Shown here: positions 25,001-36,141 of the stretch, piece after piece | Layout: each line of letters begins with the position of its first letter | Position numbering within the stretch: position 1 is the stretch's first letter | Source of the DNA: Panonychus citri | Taxonomy: Eukaryota > Arthropoda > Arachnida > Trombidiformes > Tetranychidae | Assembly (NCBI RefSeq): GCF_014898815.1 | Contig: NW_026515543.1 | Coordinates: 4,154,001 to 4,218,000, forward strand | Direction of reading: 5' to 3' | DNA: 64,000 nt | The notes under the pieces: generated by a model | Database searches by the model: none | Told to the model about the DNA's origin: nothing | The model's input: the letters and a program-made list of their open reading frames with translations, nothing else | Program-made: the position numbers and the translations under genes

Positions 25001-25754
25001 CCGAAATCACTTCCGGAGCTGCGTAATTAGGTGACCCACAAGAGGTTCTTAGGAATTCTCCGTCCATCATCATGTTAGAAAGGCCGAAATCGGCGATTTT
25101 AACACATTGGTTTGAATCGAGCAACAAATTCTCGGGCTTTAAATCTCGATGAACGACCATATGACGATGACAATAATCAACACCGGAGATAATTTGTTGG
25201 AAAAATCTTCTTGCTTCCGATTCCTTCAATTTCCCATGTTTAACAATATATTCAAATAATTCACCACCAGAAACATATTCCATCACCATGAAAATATCAG
25301 AAGGAGTACTAATCACTTGGTAACTGTCAATCAAAAAAATTAAAACAAGCCAATTAATTAAAAGCAAATAATTCTTGGCAAAAACCTCCAATTAACCAAG
25401 AGAATAAATTTCATCTCAAAAAGCAAATAATTAATTTCTCGTGACAATTAGAAACTCACAGTTTAATTATATGCGGATGACGGAACAATTTGAGATTCTG
25501 AATTTCTCTCCTTATTTTACCAACGACATCAAGATTTTTGATCTTCTCTCGATTCAATATTTTAACAGCGACTTTGTGTCCAGTCAACTGATGTTTCGCA
25601 GCTAAAGAAAAGGAAACAATTTAACCTTAATTAATGTCGACAATTTAATCAACTAGCACCTACTCTTCACTTTTCCAAAGGTTCCAACCCCAAGAGTTTC
25701 GCCCAAAATGTAATGACCAATTTTAATCAAAGGCGTTTGTCGATCTGAAAACAT
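22067..25754 (-). CDS. PRKAA: AMPK catalytic subunit alpha, copy 2
   Basis: Eight exons with the same structure as copy 1: 25754-25664, 25601-25460, 25323-24878, 24803-24698, 23167-23062, 22977-22674, 22606-22536, 22450-22067. They give 549 residues. All kinase motifs are intact, including HRDLKPEN, DFGLSN and activation Thr171, so this is a functional gene as far as the sequence shows. Differences from copy 1 sit at the N-terminus (MFSDRQTPL), in exon 2 (scattered base changes), in a 27-residue patch of exon 6 (RFGINVLNRTRLFSG... against RYGMNVGGRPRLYSG...) and in the C-terminal Ser/Thr loop. Intron 4 is 1530 bp against 69 bp in copy 1 and holds another gene on the opposite strand. Confidence 0.96.
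23807..24613 (+). CDS. Small secreted protein nested in an AMPK intron
   Basis: Exon 1 is 23807-23843 and exon 2 is 23928-24613, joined in phase 1 through GTAAGT and TTTCTAG, giving 240 residues. The N-terminus MKGFILTVSLLIMINCCSID is a good signal peptide, so the protein is probably secreted. Cysteines are few (a CCSIDC cluster near the signal cleavage region and one in AFCNITL). The rest is predicted mostly helical (LLHDLIGK, IKELRYLIKQYETIINLFNY, LKQLISLKDELKS). I recognise no family. It lies wholly inside intron 4 of AMPK-alpha copy 2, in the opposite orientation. The matching intron of copy 1 has no trace of it, so it arrived or arose after the duplication or was lost from copy 1. Confidence 0.75.
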
Positions 25755-26577
25755 TTCGACCGCAAGAGTAAACACAATAACGAGATGAGTAAATAAATAA
25801 CGATTGATGAATGATGAGAGATAATTGAAAAGCCAATATGGTTTGAGAATCGATGATGATTGAAGAATAAAATTCGATAACAATAAATCATCAAAGAACA
25901 AATAAAAACACTGATGATTGCGATTAATTAATAGAATATGTTTGCTTATGTATTGGACATTGAGACCATTTGGTTTGAAGGAGAGAATGAGGTTGGTAAC
26001 AATTAACAGTTTTACTCAGCGAATTAAATAGGATGATTGGTGTAATTGGAGAAATTCATTGAATTAAGTGAACTGTAATCAGTGGAACAAATAATTAACC
26101 AGGATAATCAGTTGAAAGTGAAACATCATCTTAACAACAAACTAGAAAAAGGTAAACAATGACAATGAGAGACATTCACTTGTTACAGAAAAAGAGATAA
26201 ATTAAAATGTAGAATAGAATTAGATGATTTTAATCACATGAATTAGATGATGGTGATAATAGAGATGATGAATGTTAGTTTTGAGGTAATTAAAAGAAGA
26301 GGAGAAACACCAATCAATTGATTAACTTGCAGTAAATAAACAGAAATTAACAATAAGCTCAAGTGAAGGATAAAAATAAACAAGAACCTTAACCTTCAAG
26401 GTTGTTGACAAATCGACATTTTTTTTATTCATTGCAAAGATCCAAGGTTAAGGTCAAATTTCGAGTTCAAGGTCAATTGTATGAACTACGATTCAGATAA
26501 AATCAGAAAAATGAACTAATTAACTGCAAAATTTTAAAACAAGCAAGAGAATTAATTTAAGCATTAGAAATGAAACA
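25755..26577. other. Upstream region of AMPK copy 2
   Basis: AT-rich sequence without a coding exon. The open frame continues upstream of the chosen AMPK start for about 49 codons (to 25901), but it has no family similarity there, so I keep the start at MFSDRQTP. The region should contain the promoter and 5' UTR. Confidence 0.45.
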
Positions 26578-27060
26578 ATTTGATTTTGATTAATTTTCTT
26601 ATTCATTAATTGTTTTTATTTCTCGAATATTTTTTTCATTCCTTTCAAACCTTCATTCGTTTGAATTTTCGTAAACGGACAATTTATATCAAGCAATCTT
26701 CTCGTATTAATTTTTTTACCATAAATTGTATTGTTAAATTTTTCAGTTAATTTGGAATTACAATTAAACAATTAGATTAGAATTCGTTTTTTCTTGGTAG
26801 TTGAATTTGGCGCTTTCTTTGGTTCTCTTACATGTTCACACATGCGCTTGGGTCTTTGGTTCACTTTTCTCATTTTTTTGTTCCAATTTTTAAAGTTTTC
26901 TTGTTAATTAATTGTCTGCGTTGATTGTTGAACGAATTTCCATTTAAATGGCTTATTTCAATCTCTCTTATTTTGGTTTACTCGGTTATCTGTCCTAGTT
27001 CATCTTCTTCTTAGTGATTAAATGATTGGTATGTTTGTAATTATTGGACTGTTTTGTCTA
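26578..27060 (+). repeat. Duplicated copy of the MED16 promoter segment
   Basis: Bases 26578-26983 closely match 36142-36545. Both read through a shared block containing TTGGCGCTTTCTTTGGTTCT and CACATGCGCTT with only scattered differences. A second block, about 26975-27060, matches 36699-36780 at MED16 exon 1. About 155 bases present in the 36-kb copy, including the MED16 ATG, are missing here. Confidence 0.85.
26975..27053 (+). pseudogene. Relic of MED16 exon 1
   Basis: The sequence matches MED16 exon 1 (36699-36753) up to and beyond its GTATGTTTG donor. In this copy the start codon is gone. Two adjacent sense codons of the true gene (AAA CGA) read TAG TGA here. No MED16 exon 2 follows. It is therefore a dead fragment carried along with the duplicated promoter. 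Confidence 0.8.
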
Positions 27061-27310
27061 TAATTTTCTCAATCGAAATGTTTCATTTATTATTCTCAGG
27101 ATGATTTCAGAATTTGGAATAAAGATAATATTGAAAGGTAATTTTGATACTTTCACTTGAATGAATATTTATTAACCTTTTTCTTTGCATTCATTATTAT
27201 TCAGAAGATTAGCAAGATTATCTGGAGCTGGCGTCCATATTTATTCATTCAAATCTTTCTCGTGAGGACACAAGAGGACAAGTCAAGTCGATTCTTGGAT
27301 AGCTTATCCC

Positions 27311-27624
27311 ATGCATACTATTGTTGATCTTCGAAATTTTATTTCAACTGTTACCGATTTAAAGAGCTCTATTCCCATCGAGCCCGAAGATCCAACAGTT
27401 CATCGAGAGCCAACAGTTCATATTCAAACTGGGGCCGTTTATCATTTTGATGATGAAGGATTCTTTGTTTGATTTTTTTTATTGTAATGCTTGTCGGTAT
27501 GTTTTACATGGTTATTATTGTTTGTTGTTACCGAAATGATCGTAAAACAAAGTCAATATTTCATCAGCACCTCAGTTTGTCCAATGTCTCAGCTTTGGAA
27601 TCTAATCTGGTAATGGAATCATAA
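27311..27624 (+). pseudogene. Frameshifted single-pass membrane protein relic
   Basis: From ATG 27311 a frame of 53 codons (MHTIVDLRNFISTVTDLKSS ... VYHFDDEG) ends at 27470-27472. In the overlapping frame the DNA continues as a strongly hydrophobic segment of about 24 residues (ILCLIFFIVMLVGMF and onward), then a basic CYRNDRKTKS and a polar tail ending at 27624. The two halves together look like an extracellular stem, a membrane helix and a cytoplasmic tail. One missing base around 27450-27461 would account for the break. It could be a pseudogene or, less likely, an assembly error. I do not recognise the family, and an upstream exon may exist near 27204. Confidence 0.5.
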
Positions 27625-28265
27625 CAGTGAAAGATAACTCGACTAACCATTTGGAGCAAATGGCTTTTTGATTGAAATGATCGAAAGAAAAGTGATCCGT
27701 TCATGAGACAATAGTTGATGAAGCGAATCAAATAGACGAGGTAAATCAATGGTCATCGTGGTACAAAGTCAATAGTTGATTAGTTACTTGTAGTTAATGA
27801 TGATAGATTTAAATATCAATGTTCTTCCCAACGATTTTGCTCCTTAACTTTTGTTTTCCGTTTTGATGAACCCTCGTTGCTTCACAATTTAATCGCCTAC
27901 ATTATTTACCAGAGTCTAAAATTACTCAATAATAAATGTTAATCATTTTGAATATCGTATTTTTTTGTTGACTTGTAATTCTGAAAAAATCGCCCACAAT
28001 TAAATGAGAATAGTAAATAACATTTACTAAATATTGTTTTTCATTCTTTTTTACATTTATCATCAATTCTTGTTCATGGCAACATTAACAATCAACAATT
28101 AAGAATAATTTTTAATCAAACAATAATTTTAAAGTTTAGGTAAATTAATCAAATTTCTAATTTGATTGTTGAATTAATAGTTCGTCTTAGTTTCTCTCTA
28201 TAGATTAATTTTGCTTTGTTCGTTATGATTGGATTAGTGATTTGTGATGATTACTGGACTTTTAG

Positions 28266-28870
28266 GATCACAACAATTTGATCAAGAATCTAAAGATGAT
28301 CTCGGTGTAGTTAGAGGTCGATATGGTTACACTGATCCAAATGGTAGATTGTGATTAGTTTATTATTCATCGGATGCAGTTAATTGTTACAAAGTATGGG
28401 GACCAGATATACCTGAGAGCACCAGCAATCAGCCTAAATCATTGAAGGTTCAAGGTAAGAAAAGTTTTCTTATGAAATAATTTATCTGTTTCTTGTCACG
28501 ATTAACTAACAGCAGTAATTAACTCAACATATTTTTCACAGAGTAAAATCTCATCTAGGATTATCTATCCTCAATTTCCAGCATTCAAAGTGTCAGCAAT
28601 TAAATCGTCCAAAGTGATTATCCAACCTTATCCACTTCGATTCTTATCGAAAATATTAATTGTTCAACGGGAACAAGTGATACACAAAACCCTTTCAGCG
28701 ATACTTTTGTTCAATATACAAATCATCTCGTCGTCTCTAAAACATCAACAATTAAAAGATCAGAAAGCAAGGGATCTCCAATTATTATCCAACAATTCCA
28801 ATCGCCAGAAACAATTAAATCACAATCGATTCAAAGTGTCCATCGTCCAGTCCCAATTACACCAGTTTAG
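28266..28870 (+). pseudogene. Cuticle protein pseudogene (chitin-binding RR type)
   Basis: The exon at 28266-28454 reads GVVRGRYGYTDPNGRL, then a stop (TGA, 28352-28354), then LVYYSSDA. This is the core of the Rebers-Riddiford chitin-binding domain of arthropod cuticle proteins (GxYGYxDPxG...VxYxADxxGY). The usual Gly before Tyr is Cys and three bases are inserted next to it. The exon still ends in a proper GTAAG donor. A Ser/Thr/Gln-rich tail follows at 28582-28870 but its reading frame carries a TAA at about 28598 and does not match the donor phase. Stop codons plus phase conflict make this a pseudogene. Confidence 0.75.
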
Positions 28871-31800
28871 ATCTAATTATTCATCGGTGGGAAAATATTC
28901 TCGATGTTATTGTCAATAAACTAATCTCCACCTAGAAGTACAATCCAGTTAATTGTTCCAATTATTCATACAATTTAAAAAAGCGATAATCATATTTACC
29001 TTTTTAAATCCAGTTGCATGTTTAATCTTGTCATTTTTTACTTGCAACAATTAAAAGTCCACAATAAACGCCAGACAAACTAATCAACTTCATTTGATAA
29101 ACTAATTTCTATTGAACAATCTAAATTGATTTTGTATCGATTTAATAGAAATTAAAATGATTAGTAATAAAAAATTGAACAATTAAAAAAAGCTTTTGAT
29201 TGTTTACAAAATATGATCAGTTAAATTGTTGCGAAAATAAAAAGTTTCAATAAAAGTGAAATAATAATCAGGAATCAGAATCGAGTTGTCAATTTGATTG
29301 TAGTAACCTGTTGATTTAATTCATTCAACTATTGAGAATGATGTAAATCAATCACCGTTAATCATCATCTAAATTGTTAATGACTGAAAATTGTCCTTGC
29401 AAATTGAATAGATGATGGAAAAGAAAATAAATTAATTTTCTACCTTGTATTGGGATTTAATGGAGTAAAGAATTAAAATTAACAATCAAAATAAAGATAA
29501 ACAAGAAATCAATTGTTAATCTAATTGTTAGCAATCTCTTTTTTGGTAGTTGATTAATTCGTGGATATAAAACAAGTTTTACATCTTTTAATTTAATTCT
29601 TAATCACTCACACCTCCACTCACACACAAATACAACATAATCACGATTTTCAAACTACTTGACCGATAAGTCTAAGTTTGCGATACTCAATTGTCATATT
29701 TCAAGGTCAATATAAAGGTTATTCAAGAACATAATCATTTGAAGAACTGAAAACTAGAAATTTTTCAAGCTACTGTGATATTATCATTCCTGTGCTTAAT
29801 CTGATCAATTGTGTAAAAGTTATCTAGTAATCGAATTAGCAATACCAATTGCTTTGTGATATTATTATTGACTGATTAAAATCTGTTCAAAATTCTTCAA
29901 ATGATTGTTCTTTCACGAATAATTAAGACCAACCTTGAAATATGCCAATTGAGTATCAAACTTCATAGATGAAATATATTATCTCTAGTATTGAGAATCG
30001 TAAAGAAACCATCAGTATTGAATTGTGTATATTAACATGAGCAACAATTCAAGGTTGTTAATCAATCTTCAATCACTGTAGACAATTATTACCCTAAATT
30101 GTGCCCTTAATTAGTCAAAATCAATAGTTACAATTAGCAAGATTGCTCAATTGATTGAGATTCTGATTAATAACAGTCGTTACTTTGATTTTTCTTAGGA
30201 AAATACAAAAAAAAGAGATTGTCTATTCATTGATTGAATTGCTCAGTAGGATTGATGATTAAATCATTCAAGGTCATTCAACAATCAACTAAATAACACT
30301 TTAACACATATTCCAAAAATAAAAATTTACATAATTATCAATGGATAAAGATTATGATGATGATTAGATTGTCATTAATTTAATTGACATTCACATTGGT
30401 TACGGTTGTATTGATTGTTTCTCCAAACATCTTATTAAAAATCCACTTGGAGAGGAATAATTTTCACAAAACAAAAGGATAAGGATTTAGAGGTGATTAA
30501 TTTTCCAATCTAATCAACGAATCACTTGACAGGAATCACAATTTACTAAGGTAAACGGAAATAGTTAAATTTAAAGAAAAAGGTAAATAGATTAGTATTG
30601 AATAAGATGAACAATTAGAAAGAGTAACTTAGTTGACCGTAGGGAAAATCTTAAAGATATAAACAACACTCTTGACCAGTTACGGAGGATAACAAACCTT
30701 CAAGTGTCTTGAGATTTCACTAACCATTTATAAGGTTCATCTTTTTCATTTTGATTGTTATGTTAATGAACTTGATTAGTGTCCAGTTAATCAACAATCA
30801 GTATGTATGGTTCATTGTTCCAACAATTGGATGATTACACAAACACGGAAACAATTAAGTCACAGTGATCAACCAAATTATTAACCCAGTGTTTTGGGGT
30901 TTTGTGTTGATTTGGTACCACCAAAGATAAATTTGATTGATTCACTAATAATTATTCAATTAAATTGTCAGGTAAATGGGTATGGATGCAACAGGTAAGA
31001 AAGAAAGAAAAAATTAAATATATTATCTAAATACGAAAAAGGTTATTTACTTACAATTACGTTGTTTTGGTGAGATTACACCATAGAAATTGAGGGTTTT
31101 GATTGTGTAACGGATTAACTAACGTTCGGCCATAGAAATGAAATGAATTTCTAATTTAATTCACACTTTCCTTAATTCCAATGAAATAGATTAAGTGAAT
31201 CAAAATAAATCTAAATGATTGAAAACCTTGAGAAAAAGAAAAAAGAAAAACAATTTTCCAATTTTCTATTCTCTTTGATTCCAAAGAAACGGCAGACATT
31301 TTTTCTTCTCCCCCGAAAGTCAATCGGTTCTTCTGATTGTCTTTCTTTCTATTCTGTCGCCAAATTGAATCGACCAATCATCAATCCGCTTAATCACCTT
31401 CACTAAATTGTCAGGAACTTAAACCAAATTCTAATTAGTGGAATTAATCCTGTTGACTAATCCTTTTCTCTCATTCTCTCTCTAAATCAGTTAATTTCTC
31501 TTTCTCAACACTTCTAATGGATAAGTGACTCAAGTTCAACTTTTCTCTTTCTACTTCTCTTTCGACTTGTTTCACTTTTTGGCTCCTTTATTATTTTTTT
31601 CTCCACCCTCCTTATCTTCACCAATGAGATGATAATAATAGTGTTCATGATGACGAATTGGCCTCAACTTTAGACAATTTGGATTTTCTATCAATTGTGC
31701 AAAAAGAAAACCCGGAGAAAAGATCAAGTGACACCAACAATTTATTCTCTAATTGCAATCAACTCATTTACCTTTGTGATTTTTTCTTCTTCTCTTACTG

Positions 31801-31934
31801 GACAATTCCAATGAATATTATCATCTAAACGATAGATGACCATTCAATCATCTTTACAATTATTGTTCTCTGTTTTTTTTGTTCTCTTTTGCCAAATTTT
31901 CTTCACCAATTGTTTTACCTGTTAATCTAATTTC
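28871..31934. other. Gene-poor AT-rich region
   Basis: Three kilobases without a supported gene. A TATA-like GATATAAAAC at about 29564-29574 is followed by a CA-rich stretch (29606-29640), like the start of an arthropod cuticle or secreted-protein gene, but no coding exon follows in a convincing frame. Open frames near 31156-31406 are purine/pyrimidine biased and rejected. Confidence 0.4.
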
Positions 31935-34900
31935 ATGTTGATTAATCGGCAATTTACTCTTCTTTTAACTTTCACTTTGTGTTCTCTTGCCAAATGTAAG
32001 TCATTTTCTCTCAATCAAATTCTAATTCTCAATTTTCATTTTCTTCTTCTATCCATTCATATCATTCAGTGTTTCGGTGTCATTTTACCTGTTGAAACAA
32101 TCGATTCTTAGATCCATTTGATTATTGTCAGTTTGGTGAATTGTTTGTAGAAATGAATTCTCAGTGTAATTATATCCACTGAATGTCATTGGAGTTGTTA
32201 CAATTTTCAACGATCAGAGTGTTGAATATAATTCATGATTAACTACTTAATATTTATTGGGAAAACTTTCATATACTTGGAAGGTTATTTAAGGTTAAAT
32301 TGTTAGAATCAACCAAGAGAAACTCCAACGGAAGAAATTAAGTTAAACATTGTAATTGTTAACAATTTTCGAGTTGAACACAAAATCTGATCTCTAAACG
32401 TTTCCTGGTGAGAATACAATTAAATACAGTTAATTGATTAAACAAAAACTATCGAAACTTGTTTGTTGACATTTTTCACCAATAATCAAGGTTATTTTTG
32501 CAATTAGACTATGTTAACAATTAGTGGTTGATTAATGATCTATTGGGATCTCCCTTGAAACAAAGTCACACAAAAATAATAGACAGTTAATCAAATTGTT
32601 GCAATTAACATGATCAATAAGCAAACAAACAAAAAAATCAATATCAATAATCACCATCAGTAAAGTTAGTTGACTATTGCAATCATTTAATTGTCATTAT
32701 TTGATGTTCATTTGTTTAGTTATTTCATTAACTACTACTGTTACTATTTACCTTGTTGTTCAAAGTCATTTCCTTAATTGTTACTTAATTTAAACAACAA
32801 CAATTAACACGAAAGGTCAAATCCAATCGAGCGATGATCAACTGAGAAGTGAAAATGAAAAACTTAACAATCAATTGATTTTAACCTTTTCCTTTCATCA
32901 TCATAACCACTAATCACTAATCATAATCTTCTTTAACTAATCAAAACACGAGAAAAACAATTGCAACAATTAATTTGATATCCATAGGAAATCAGAGACT
33001 CGGTTGGTTATCAACTAGAAAATTATTCATTTAAATTATTTAAATTTCAATTGTTAATCATAACGTAATAGTTTCCCGCTAATCCTTTGATTGTTAATCA
33101 TTATAAGAAATATTTTGATTACGTTATCAATTTTTTGGTTATTTTCTTCAATTAAATCATTAATAGATTTAATTATGAACAAAACAATTATATTGTCATT
33201 AGAAAATCTATCTTGTTATTAATTGTTAATTTACCATTAATGAAGTATTAGTAAAAAAAAAGCAATCAATCCATCAAACAATCAATTGAGACTGTATAAT
33301 AGCTTAATCATTATTTCATACACTCGATTGTTATTAAATAGTGATAATAATAAATTAAATTGCTTGTTGATCACAACAAATGATAAAAACGTTCATTGAT
33401 TAACCAAAATGTTAATAAATCTCCATAGACTCAACAGTGAACACGTAACAATAACAATTAGAATTGCGGGAAAATACATTCTCGATGTTAATCAACCCTT
33501 CATGATTAGTTAATTTCCTTGATATTATTATCATTTTTATTATTTAACTAATAACAATTTACCAATCACTAATCTCTATGGATTCGATGTTATTGATTAA
33601 TAATAATGACGATGTTAATGATAAACAATTTAACTTTTTTTTTCTCAATTTTAATCTAAAAGATTAGTTTACTTGTTTGACATTGAATTTGTTTGATAAG
33701 TTTTGTTTCTTAAGGAAAGAAATAATATCCAATATGATTAACAATTTATAAATTGCTATTAGAATCAAATATTTTATCAACTACATGTAACAACAATGTG
33801 ATTAGTAAATTAATCACAATTTAATATCTTGATATCCAGAGTCTCGATATCAAAACAATGAGCCAAACGAACTTTTAACCTTGATAATAATTTGATTATT
33901 CTATTGACAATTTAATTTCTTATTGTATTTTCTGATTCGCATGTTATAAGGGTAACAATCAATTAATTAACCAATTTATTGTTACCTGATCATTTCCATT
34001 TAATTACTATTATCATCATTTTGTATCTTTTCATATCAACTTAACTTTTTTTTCACTAATCAGAGATGATTTTTAGCTGGTAAACAAAAGATGATTTAAT
34101 TGTCATTGATTGTTAGTATTATAATTTTCAGGACGTTAATTTGATTGTTCTTTACCTTTAATTGTAAACTTTGATTATCATTTGATGTCTTAATCTTCAC
34201 TCGATCTTATCTATCTTATTCTTAATCCCTGAATCGGATTATTAATCTTGAATCGATATTATTATTGTTGTTATTGTAAAGAAAACATCTAATTAAATTG
34301 TTGATTCTATTTGATTAATAGGTATTATTGGAACACAAAGTGGTTGGTATTTTCCTCCATTCGAAAGTGATAAATTTCAACGAAAACCTCGATTTCATAA
34401 TCAATTTCATCAACCACAATTTAATCATCAACAATTATATCAACTTGATCCAAAAGTGACGACCAATCGTCCGAAATTAATATCTGATGGATTTGATCAG
34501 CAATCAAGTTACTCTCATGAAAGACAATCAACTGATGTTAACTCAATTCACGATGATATGTTCAGGATAAAAAATTACGCTAATTATCAATCAAGTAGAT
34601 TAGTTGATGCAACTTCGAGAGCTAATGAGATTGAACACAGATTAGCAATGGCCGTTGATTTAACTCGCAGGAAACGGATGCACTTTTTTTATGGATTAAT
34701 GCTTCATTCTTATAATTATATACGAGATTTAAGGATTAAGGGGCAAGGAATGATTAAAGATATTCGTAAACAGGTTAATGGGCTTGCTCGACTTTCCCGA
34801 AAAGCGAAACACAAAATGTATAAATTAACGACGAAAATGGAAACAATTGAAAAGCTCATGGTATCTTCGGGTGATTTAGAGGATAAACTTAATCGATCTT

Positions 34901-35022
34901 CTGAACAATTCAACGATATTTTGAACGATTTTATGAATGATGTTTATAAAAGGAAAAGTGGTCATCATATTGACCACGAATCTGAAGCTTTCATCCAACA
35001 ACAACACGAAGAACATCATTAG
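31935..35022 (+). CDS. Putative secreted coiled-coil protein with a 2.3-kb first intron
   Basis: Exon 2 (34322-35022) is a solid open frame of 233 codons with an acceptor but no start. The proposed exon 1 (31935-31995) encodes MLINRQFTLLLTFTLCSLAK, a good signal peptide, and ends in GTAAGT with exactly the phase exon 2 needs; the joined protein has 253 residues. Pieces seen are an aromatic/His/Gln-rich N-terminal part (SGWYFPPFESDKF, HNQFHQPQFNHQQLYQL) and a long basic helical region (TRRKRMHFFYGLM, VNGLARLSRKAKHKMYKLTT) suggesting a coiled coil. The end is Gln/His/Glu-rich. The family is unknown. The exon pairing is an inference; exon 2 alone is more certain. Confidence 0.6.
31996..34321 (+). 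other. Proposed long intron (2.3 kb)
   Basis: Extremely AT-rich, with many repeats of short words such as AACAATTA. No nested gene is recognised. It is unusually long for this window, where most introns are below 400 bp. Confidence 0.4.
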
Positions 35023-35161
35023 AATAATCAATTATCATCATTGGCTCATAATTATTGTAAATTGTATTCTTTTAATCAATTATTTTATAAATTATATGTA
35101 AATGATATACATCTTTCTTTTTTATATTAATATTAAAATTGATAAAAATTAAGTTTCAAGA

Positions 35162-35644
35162 TTAGTTTGCACAACTACATTTAGTCGGAGAGGTGACTTT
35201 TGGATCAGAGTCCGATGTGTTCGGAGTTTCTTTTACTTTTTTCGATTTTCGGACTTTCTTTCCTTTCATGTACTGGTCAGTCGGTGGAGAGGGAGGTGGA
35301 TACAAGGGTTGCGGTGAATCTTTGGAACGATCAAAGTATCCAAATGATGGAAATTGAACTGGTACCATTTTGAACGGTGGAAATCGAAATGCTCTTTCCT
35401 CGAACTCTTGGTGGCCTCCGACAGGATTGTAAGGGTAAGCACGAGGATATGGTTGAGCGTAAGGATCGGGAATGCGTTGAGGGTAAGATTGAGGTGGAGG
35501 ATGATAAGGGTTCGGGTAATTGTTGTAATAACTTTCTCTCGGTAGGTAAGGTCCAGTTTCGTCTTCATCTGGATAACTATGAGAACAATCAACTGGAGCA
35601 CAATTTAAGATGAAAATTGACACCAGGATAATTAAAAGTTTCAT
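35162..35644 (-). CDS. Secreted Pro/Tyr-rich protein
   Basis: Intronless frame of 160 residues. MKLLIILVSIFILNCAPVDC is a clear signal peptide. The mature part is rich in Pro, Tyr and Arg (NPYHPPPQSYPQRIPDPYAQ, YPRAYPYNPVGG), then FPPFKMVPVQFPSFGYF, a Lys-rich stretch and a Cys-x-Cys end (KCSCAN). This composition resembles extracellular matrix, cuticle or salivary proteins, but I recognise no family. A TATA box lies 87 bases upstream of the ATG. The 3' end faces the secreted coiled-coil gene, with 139 bases between stops. Confidence 0.8.
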   Translation of the reverse strand: MKLLIILVSIFILNCAPVDCSHSYPDEDETGPYLPRESYYNNYPNPYHPPPQSYPQRIPDPYAQPYPRAYPYNPVGGHQEFEERAFRFPPFKMVPVQFPSFGYFDRSKDSPQPLYPPPSPPTDQYMKGKKVRKSKKVKETPNTSDSDPKVTSPTKCSCAN

Positions 35645-35730
35645 TTTGTTGAGAAAAATTCAAACACTTTGGTTAACTTTTGAGGGTCAAGTCGAAAGCA
35701 AAAATGAAAATGGTCACGATTTTCATGCCC

Positions 35731-35739
35731 TTTTTATAC
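35731..35739 (-). promoter_or_regulatory. TATA box of the Pro/Tyr-rich secreted gene
   Basis: TATAAAAAG on the minus strand, 87 bases before the start codon at 35644, the right distance for a short 5' UTR. TATA promoters are typical of strongly regulated secreted-protein genes in arthropods. Confidence 0.6.
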
Positions 35740-36006
35740 CTGAACTTTAATAAAGTCACTTCATAAAAAGATAGATTTAAATTGTTTAGACGATTATTAG
35801 GATTGAAACTTTCTAAATCAGAATAATCTGTTTAAATTGATGAGAATCAAATGTTTTTGACTGTTTTGCTTTGAGTTACATTGTATTTATAAAAAGAGAT
35901 TGAAAAACAATTAAGCCGATTTGTGCCCGTTGGCGAAGGTTAATTTGTTCAATTGTTATTTTGATTTAAACATCAAAATAGATCAAAATAAGACCAAGGA
36001 AAAGGT

Positions 36007-36140
36007 AAATATCAGGAGTACTAATCACTTGGTACCTGTAAATATAAAAATAAAGAAAGCAAAATAATTGTAAGCAACTAATTCATAGCAAAAACCTCCA
36101 ATCAAGTTGATTGAATCAACTAATAACTTTCATCTCAAAA
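36007..36140 (-). pseudogene. AMPK-alpha exon 3/intron 2 fragment
   Basis: Bases 36007-36040 match the start of AMPK-alpha exon 3 (AAATATCAGGAGTACTAATC and CTTGGT, with three bases deleted). Bases 36041-36140 match intron 2 of copy 2 (25324-25420), sharing CAAAAACCTCCAAT and TTTCATCTCAAAA. The similarity then stops and the MED16 promoter duplicate begins at 36142. Exons 1 and 2 and the rest of the kinase are absent. This is a third, dead AMPK fragment in the same orientation as the living copies. Confidence 0.75.
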
Positions 36141-36141
36141 G

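Noticed and set aside
25755..25901. N-terminal extension of AMPK copy 2
   Set aside because: The frame is open but hydrophobic and unlike any AMPK; the ATG at 25754 gives the family's normal N-terminus.
31156..31406. Overlapping frames on both strands
   Set aside because: No homology, biased composition, no splice support.
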